Origin: JADLGJ01 sp031423615
Lineage (GTDB): Bacteria > Omnitrophota > Gorgyraeia > Zapsychrales > JANLHA01
Direction: 5' to 3'
Length of the DNA: 18,183 nucleotides
Assembly (NCBI GenBank): GCA_031423615.1
Contig: JANPFV010000140.1
Location: 1 to 18,183, forward strand
Below, piece by piece: positions 13,673 to 18,183 of this stretch. Within the stretch, counting starts at the first letter, position 1; every line of letters starts with the position of its first letter. The notes under the pieces were generated by a model. It did not search any database. It saw only the letters and a list, made by a program, of their open reading frames with translations, and was not told where the DNA came from. Position numbers and translations under genes: made by a program.

Positions 13673-13954
13673 TCAGTCTACGCGCTTGGTGATTTCAACA
13701 AGATGATAACCAAACTGGGTCTTCACCGGACCGTGGACCTTTCCGACTTCACCTTTGAAAACAACTTTATCGAATTCGGGGACCATTTGTCCGGGACCGA
13801 ATTCTCCTAACGCGCCGCCTTGTTTTCCCGAGGGACATTGGGAATGTTGCTTGGCAACAGCCGCAAAATCTTTTCCGCCTTCAATTTCACTTTTTAATTT
13901 GGTGCACTCTGCTTCGGTTGCGACAAGGATATGTCGCGCACTGGCTCTGGCCAT
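13673..13954 (-). CDS. ppiC: Stand-alone parvulin peptidyl-prolyl isomerase
   Basis: A 93-residue protein that is a single parvulin domain, the same length and layout as E. coli PpiC. It shows ARHILV (6-11), the CPSGKQGGALGEFGPGQMVPEFD block (about 40-62) and the closing TQFGYHLVEI (83-92). It catalyses cis-trans isomerisation of prolyl peptide bonds, in the cytoplasm since no signal peptide is seen. GGAG lies five bases before the ATG. It follows the zinc-ribbon gene by 29 bases on the same strand and probably belongs to the run of small genes starting at 14845. Confidence 0.93.
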   Translation of the reverse strand: MARASARHILVATEAECTKLKSEIEGGKDFAAVAKQHSQCPSGKQGGALGEFGPGQMVPEFDKVVFKGEVGKVHGPVKTQFGYHLVEITKRVD

Positions 13955-13983
13955 ACAATCTCCGATCTGCGAATTGTTAAAGG

Positions 13984-14208
13984 TTACTTTCTCTTTTGAG
14001 TCTTCCTCTTGGCCTGGCGGCGGATCCGCAGCGATTCTACCATCCGCTTTAAGGCCGCTTTACCATCTGGACTAGCAAAATATTCTTTCATGATAATCTT
14101 TTTACAAGGCCGACAATAGTGACTGTGTCCATCGCGGCTTTTAGCATTTTTGACAAATTGGTCCAGCGATTTTCTGTTGTGGCAGCGCGAACAACGTTTT
14201 GTCGCCAT
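13984..14208 (-). CDS. Small zinc-ribbon protein with basic tail
   Basis: A 74-residue protein. CSRC (6-9) and CRPC (32-35) form a four-Cys zinc site with the intervening DQFVKNAKSRDGHSHY typical of small phage and bacterial zinc-ribbon proteins often linked to HNH-type or transcription-related functions. The tail (61-74) is almost all Arg and Lys, pointing to nucleic acid binding. The start at 14208 is favoured over the longer frame from 14310 because GGAGG lies six bases upstream and the Cys motifs then sit at the N terminus as usual. The specific function is unknown. Confidence 0.75.
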   Translation of the reverse strand: MATKRCSRCHNRKSLDQFVKNAKSRDGHSHYCRPCKKIIMKEYFASPDGKAALKRMVESLRIRRQAKRKTQKRK

Positions 14209-14236
14209 ATCCAACCTCCTTGTTGATGTGAAAATT

Positions 14237-14455
14237 TTAAAAAATACTTCGTCGCTCAATGCCACTGTTGACGACTTGCAAAAATTGCGGAAAAACCCGC
14301 GAAGGGACAACTATTTCCGTCACTTTTTCATGGGTCACATCTTCAAAAATCATGGTCATTCCCTTGCGTCCATCTTCATCAGCGTAATGCTTAATATAGA
14401 CACTGAAATGGGAACCTAAATAATCCCATTCAATTAAATTATTGACCTTTCCCAC
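14237..14455 (-). CDS. Hypothetical 72-residue protein with GTG start
   Basis: I do not recognise the family. The protein has a beta-rich N-terminal half (SHFSVYIKHYADEDGRKGMTMIFED) and an amphipathic second half, with no membrane segment. The start is GTG at 14455, preceded by GAGGAG six bases away. The overlapping ATG at 14457 is in another frame that stops after seven codons, so GTG is the right choice. It lies 15 bases after the DUF2203 gene and 28 before the zinc-ribbon gene, on the same strand, in what looks like one operon. Confidence 0.7.
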   Translation of the reverse strand: MGKVNNLIEWDYLGSHFSVYIKHYADEDGRKGMTMIFEDVTHEKVTEIVVPSRVFPQFLQVVNSGIERRSIF

Positions 14456-14470
14456 ATTTTTCTCCTCAGT

Positions 14471-14845
14471 TTAACTGATCAACCATTCGACCGGCAAAGG
14501 TTTGCGGCTGGAATAACCATGGTCGGTTCCATGGTACCAATTGATATCTCCTTCGTCGCTGCGCCAACACAGGAGGACCTCTTGACCGTCGACAATCGCA
14601 GGAAAATCTACCAAACCGTACTCAAAATTCCAGTCCTTATAATAACAGCCCATGCGCTCAAGTTCCGCCATAAGCGTTTCGATTTCTTCAATGATGCGAC
14701 GGGCCGCAATAGGCATGGTTTCCCCCGCATTCGCCGCAATGACCTGTTTCATCATTTGACCGCGCACCAAAATATCGCCCACGATGGTTTTAACCACAGG
14801 GAGCTGTTGGCGGGCTTCAGGTAATGTAAAATGCTTTTTAAACAT
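14471..14845 (-). CDS. DUF2203 family protein
   Basis: A 124-residue cytoplasmic protein matching the DUF2203 pattern: FTLPEARQQLPVV at the start (6-18), a long helical middle, then the C-terminal GLVDFPA and EVLLCWRSDEGDINWYHG (about 76-106) with conserved Trp and His. The family has no known function. AAGGA lies five bases upstream of the ATG. It is followed at 15 bases by the GTG-started small gene and lies 14 bases downstream of the TPR gene, so all may share one transcript. Confidence 0.85.
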   Translation of the reverse strand: MFKKHFTLPEARQQLPVVKTIVGDILVRGQMMKQVIAANAGETMPIAARRIIEEIETLMAELERMGCYYKDWNFEYGLVDFPAIVDGQEVLLCWRSDEGDINWYHGTDHGYSSRKPLPVEWLIS

Positions 14846-14859
14846 ATTTATCCTTTGCT

Positions 14860-15549
14860 TTAAAAAATCCTTAATCGGGGCCGAACATCTTTTTCTTCGA
14901 TCCCTACGCTTTGACTTTGCTGACGTAGGTAAAAGGCTTTCTTTCTGTCACCCAATTGCTCCAGACAGACCGACGCAAAATAAGCACTGAGCCCGTATTC
15001 TCTTTTTATACGTTCAGACAGAGGCGGCCTGAGCGGTTCGGCCCTATAGATAATATAAACGAAATTTTTAAAATTTCGCAAAAAAAGAACATTGTCTGAA
15101 GGATTCGCAGTCAATGCGTTTTGAAATCCTTGAAGCGCCTCCTGATAATGTCCATCTTCTAAATCAAGGACAGCGACATTATACTGAAAATTCAGGAACT
15201 TGGGGTTCAAAATTACAGCTTGTTGATACGCGGCTTTGGCTTTCGCTTTTTCTCCGAGATGATAATAGCAAAAACCCATGAGCGCATGGACGTCCGCCTG
15301 GGTTTTGTCCTGTTCAGCCACGAGTAGGAAATACCGCAAATATTTTTCCAACTCGACCTTAGGCAGGATACCGTCTCGATCTTCAAGTACCAAAAGATCA
15401 GTAAAAGAAAGTTCGTTACGGATCGCGAATATTTTATTTCTCTGCTGCTGTTGAACATCCCAAAAAACGCTCACCGCCAGCAAGAAAACAATAATACCGA
15501 CGAGGAATTTGACTGTTGCTGCAGACTGGAAAAGTTTATTCTTTTTCAT
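14860..15549 (-). CDS. Membrane-anchored TPR protein
   Basis: A 229-residue protein with a short positive N-terminus, one membrane segment (about 12-30) and an outward-facing helical part. Two tetratricopeptide repeats can be read: about 84-117 (ALMGFCYYHLGEKAKAKAAY, ending LNP) and about 119-151 (NVAVLDLEDGHYQEALQGF, ending NP). Earlier and later segments may hold degenerate repeats. The start overlaps the end of the YfhO-family gene by 14 bases, so the two are coupled. TPR domains bind protein partners, so it may hold a YfhO-related envelope complex; the partner is unknown. Confidence 0.82.
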   Translation of the reverse strand: MKKNKLFQSAATVKFLVGIIVFLLAVSVFWDVQQQQRNKIFAIRNELSFTDLLVLEDRDGILPKVELEKYLRYFLLVAEQDKTQADVHALMGFCYYHLGEKAKAKAAYQQAVILNPKFLNFQYNVAVLDLEDGHYQEALQGFQNALTANPSDNVLFLRNFKNFVYIIYRAEPLRPPLSERIKREYGLSAYFASVCLEQLGDRKKAFYLRQQSQSVGIEEKDVRPRLRIF

Positions 15550-17905
15550 GGCGCACTCTGCGTATTTTTTCTCTATAAAAATAAATGATCCATAAAAAAA
15601 ATCCTGTCCCTACTACACTCAAAAAAAGACCCGCGTTCCACAACACCGGTCGAAATTCCAAATCGATGCCGTGTTCGCCTTTGTCCAGTTTAAATCCCAT
15701 AAAAAGATAATGGGCCGGGAAAAGCGGTTGCCTGATGTTATCTACGCGCAGCTGCCAACCCGCCTGAAACATTTCCGGCAAGAATACAAAGACATCGTCG
15801 CTGGCGAAGACGTCAAACGCCCAGTGGCCGGATTTCTTCATTTTAAAATTGCGGTAGAATGTCTCTCCCACATCCGTTGTTCGCTTCAACGATTGCGGTG
15901 AAAAACGAACATAGTCTTCGGGTGTCATGTAAATGGCCCCATCATACGGCCGGTCAAAAACATCAATCAACTCACGAAACGGTACGACCTTGACTTCGCC
16001 AGCAAACTTGACTCGCTCGACGGGGGTATCGCGTATCCAGACATCATAGCGATCTCCGTCTACGGCCTTAGAAAAGCCAGGCCAGGGCAAAAGCATGCCT
16101 TTCTTAACCGTCGTAAATTCTACGGGGAAATAGGTGGTCAGGCTGGCTGGCGTAATCTTGAAATTAAATTTGTAGTGTGTCGTGTTTTTGGTCCAATACG
16201 TTTGATTGTGATAGGCATTAAGAAAGTCGCTAAAACGCTTGGGAGGACTATTTAAAAAACCGTTCACCCCATCGACGCCAAATAGAAGATCGTAATCATG
16301 CGTCATTGTTTCATATTGAAAGGACTGCCCTTGCGGATCCACATAAGCCATATAATAACGGTGTTTCATGTTCTGGTAGAAAGAGTGTTCTGGAGTTTTA
16401 AAATAAAAATGGGCCCGTTTGGTCCGTTGACCCTTCTCACCCCAGACATAACTCGTATGAAACAAATGTCCGCCGATAAAGATAAAACAAGCGGTCAAAA
16501 CCATCGCCTGGATAAATTTTGCCCGTCGGAAAGGAAAACCCAACAGCAGCAAAGCCACGAGGGCCACGTATCTTTGCCGAAAATCGATCTGGACTGCGGC
16601 GGGCTGGTGGGAGAAAATCTGGCTCCACCAGAGAGGATAGAATAAATAAATTTGGGCGAAAAGAAAGCCCACCAATAGAATAAAAGTCTTCTCTTTTTTC
16701 GGCCGGATTTCCTTTTCTTTAAAAGTTTCAAGACTAAACACCACAACCACAAATAAAACCAAAAGCATATCAATCATAAAGCCGCAATAGCCGAACGTAA
16801 ACATCCTTAAAGGATTAAAAATTTTTGCACAAAACGGAAAAACATGGCTCAGCCCTTCCGCTGTGGGCGGGACCAAGAAGAAAAGTCCGGTCGTCAAGCC
16901 GACATTCCCGAGCGCTGGGTTCTCCTTTAACCAACAACGAAACATCTTCCAATTCACAATAAGTTTTCCGCAGGCAAAAATAACAAGAGCCCAAAAAGCC
17001 CGCACACCCTGATCTCCTTCAAAGAATAGTGAAGTTGTAAAAATCCTAAAAATGGATGTTGAGCCTTTGTAATCATTCCTGAAAAATGGGAAATTATTAA
17101 TGGGATATTCTCCCAAAGTCCGGCTTGATTCCGTCAGAGTATAAACGGCCATCGGAAGAATTTGCACCCCCGCCACGGCAAAAGAGAAGAATACAAAAAT
17201 AGCGCAGCTTGCGACCGCTAAGAACATTTTACGGGGCACCGCTTTTCCTCTGCTAAAACACAGCGCATCGAGAACAAGCAAGATCAATCCCCAAATTGTA
17301 AGTTGCGCGAACTGACCTCCCCCGCCGCCGATAAAAATCACCGCCAGAGAAACGCCTAAAACCGCGCTTCGCAAATAAATATGTTTGCTGAACAAGGTGA
17401 TATAGAAATACAACATTAAGGGAAAAAAGGCGCAGGCCCAGAGAAAAAAAGGGAAATGGATAATTCCGACGTAACGCGTAAACACAAAACCGCAATAAGT
17501 CAGTGCCCCGAACATCACCAACAAATAATTTAGTCTCAAGCCGCGGCGCAAAAGAAAAGTCATAGCGAATAGACCGATAAAATAAGGTTCAATAATTTTG
17601 AAAAGATAGAAATGGTCATAGCTCAAAAACTTGGCCATAAAATTTGACGGCACCCACAACGGATAAAATCCTGAAGAGTACAAGCAAAACCCGCCCCCAA
17701 TGGACCGTGTCCAAAAAGAAAATTCGCCCGTCTTCCATTGGCGAGCCACATCAATCAGAATTCCCCAATATTGATCACTCAATTCATTGAGCGGCGTACC
17801 GTAGGGAGAAAGAGAAGAAATAGACCACAAATAGATACACGCTAATAAAGGAAAGAAGAGAAAAAAAAGAGCGTCTAAATATTTTGACCCAAATTTTGGC
17901 AGCAT
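15536..17905 (-). CDS. YfhO-family large membrane protein
   Basis: A 789-residue membrane protein of the YfhO family (GT-C-like fold, related to enzymes that glycosylate lipoteichoic acid or other envelope polymers). It has a first membrane segment (about 10-30), more than ten further hydrophobic segments to about 490, a large soluble C-terminal domain with the late motif QAGWQLRVDN (YfhO proteins have a similar GW-x-VDG) and ending FRPVLWN, then a last membrane segment (about 755-775). There is no Shine-Dalgarno sequence, and an extended -10 lies 6 bases before the ATG, so the message may be leaderless. The donor and acceptor are not known. Confidence 0.85.
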   Translation of the reverse strand: MLPKFGSKYLDALFFLFFPLLACIYLWSISSLSPYGTPLNELSDQYWGILIDVARQWKTGEFSFWTRSIGGGFCLYSSGFYPLWVPSNFMAKFLSYDHFYLFKIIEPYFIGLFAMTFLLRRGLRLNYLLVMFGALTYCGFVFTRYVGIIHFPFFLWACAFFPLMLYFYITLFSKHIYLRSAVLGVSLAVIFIGGGGGQFAQLTIWGLILLVLDALCFSRGKAVPRKMFLAVASCAIFVFFSFAVAGVQILPMAVYTLTESSRTLGEYPINNFPFFRNDYKGSTSIFRIFTTSLFFEGDQGVRAFWALVIFACGKLIVNWKMFRCWLKENPALGNVGLTTGLFFLVPPTAEGLSHVFPFCAKIFNPLRMFTFGYCGFMIDMLLVLFVVVVFSLETFKEKEIRPKKEKTFILLVGFLFAQIYLFYPLWWSQIFSHQPAAVQIDFRQRYVALVALLLLGFPFRRAKFIQAMVLTACFIFIGGHLFHTSYVWGEKGQRTKRAHFYFKTPEHSFYQNMKHRYYMAYVDPQGQSFQYETMTHDYDLLFGVDGVNGFLNSPPKRFSDFLNAYHNQTYWTKNTTHYKFNFKITPASLTTYFPVEFTTVKKGMLLPWPGFSKAVDGDRYDVWIRDTPVERVKFAGEVKVVPFRELIDVFDRPYDGAIYMTPEDYVRFSPQSLKRTTDVGETFYRNFKMKKSGHWAFDVFASDDVFVFLPEMFQAGWQLRVDNIRQPLFPAHYLFMGFKLDKGEHGIDLEFRPVLWNAGLFLSVVGTGFFLWIIYFYREKIRRVRHEKE

Positions 17906-17911
17906 GGCGAT

Positions 17912-17920
17912 ATTTTAACA
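17912..17920 (-). promoter_or_regulatory. Extended -10 promoter element of the YfhO gene
   Basis: Minus-strand TGTTAAAAT (17920-17912) is a TGn-TAAAAT extended -10 ending 6 bases before the ATG at 17905. A start of transcription at the normal distance would fall on the A of ATG. No good -35 was found. Confidence 0.4.
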
Positions 17921-17959
17921 TAAACGCTTTAATATTTATCTTTGGATTAGGAATTTAAA

Positions 17960-18121
17960 TTGTCTCACAATTCTAAGTCATTGTCTGGCTATGGAATAGG
18001 TCTAAAGAAAGCCCTTTCTTCTGAAGATGACATAACACGTTTCTTGCCAATTCTTATGGCATACTTAATAAGTCACTGCTCTCCAATACAAGGCTGCCAG
18101 GAGCCGCCTATAAGAAAATAA
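17960..18121 (+). other. Open frame of 53 codons with TTG start, uncertain
   Basis: A plus-strand frame opens at a TTG (17960), preceded by TTAGGA seven bases upstream, and runs 53 codons to TAA. The product (starting LSHNSKSLSGYG) matches nothing I recognise. The surrounding 17906-18183 region is AT-rich and otherwise shows no gene. It could be the tail of a decayed gene or chance. Confidence 0.2.
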
Positions 18122-18183
18122 ATCTTTATGAATCTTTCATGACCTTACGGTCACAAGGGAGAATGTAAATATTGGCGAATCGA

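Noticed and set aside
14209..14310. N-terminal extension of the zinc-ribbon protein
   Set aside because: It would overlap the GTG-started gene by 74 bases; the ATG at 14208 has a strong GGAGG at the best distance.
18083..18160. Short dyad TGACC/GGTCA near the right edge as a terminator
   Set aside because: The stem is only five pairs with no T-run on either side.

Overview
The window looks like a piece of an uncultured, probably Gram-negative bacterial chromosome. The evidence is an ArnT-like lipid A glycosyltransferase, a PAP2 phosphatase with an OmpR-type two-component system, and a YfhO/TPR pair. Gene content of this sort (YfhO plus TPR, tandem GalT-like genes, DUF2203, small zinc-ribbon proteins) fits Omnitrophota or related candidate phyla, but the sequence does not fix the taxon. 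Almost every gene lies on the minus strand. No rRNA, tRNA, CRISPR array or intact insertion sequence was seen.

Right to left along the minus strand, 17905-9479 is a more GC-rich block (about 45-60% in lines I sampled) with a housekeeping character. It holds a YfhO-family membrane protein and an overlapping TPR protein, then DUF2203, a GTG-started small protein, a zinc-ribbon protein, a PpiC parvulin and an ornithine cyclodeaminase/alanine dehydrogenase family enzyme. After these a strong promoter drives two tandem GalT-like genes and GAPDH, closed by a strong two-way terminator at 9330-9366. The upstream GalT copy has Arg where the catalytic His should be.

Across that terminator the DNA becomes AT-rich (about 32-45% GC in sampled lines) and the content becomes accessory. 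A lone plus-strand HEPN gene of the AbiU2 type (8610-9242) and a 15-residue lysine-rich micropeptide with its own terminator (8449-8547) lie there. Then comes an eight-gene minus-strand cluster, 8219-1203. The first unit is EamA, PAP2, response regulator and sensor kinase, behind a promoter whose -10 overlaps a perfect inverted repeat. After a 103-base regulatory gap rich in TTAA boxes, the second unit encodes a secreted protein with a duplicated NP motif and an ArnT-like glycosyltransferase sandwiched between two paralogous COG4705 membrane proteins. I read this as an envelope-modifying, possibly lipid A or cationic-peptide-responsive, regulated system; that is inference.

The left end holds a 90-residue protein of unknown function and the 5' part of a caspase-like (C14) protease gene that runs off the window. 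A terminator-like hairpin sits directly in front of that protease's ribosome binding site. The best candidates for something undescribed are the COG4705/ArnT/COG4705 cluster with its duplicated secreted protein, the attenuator-like leader of the caspase gene, and the GalT active/degenerate pair.
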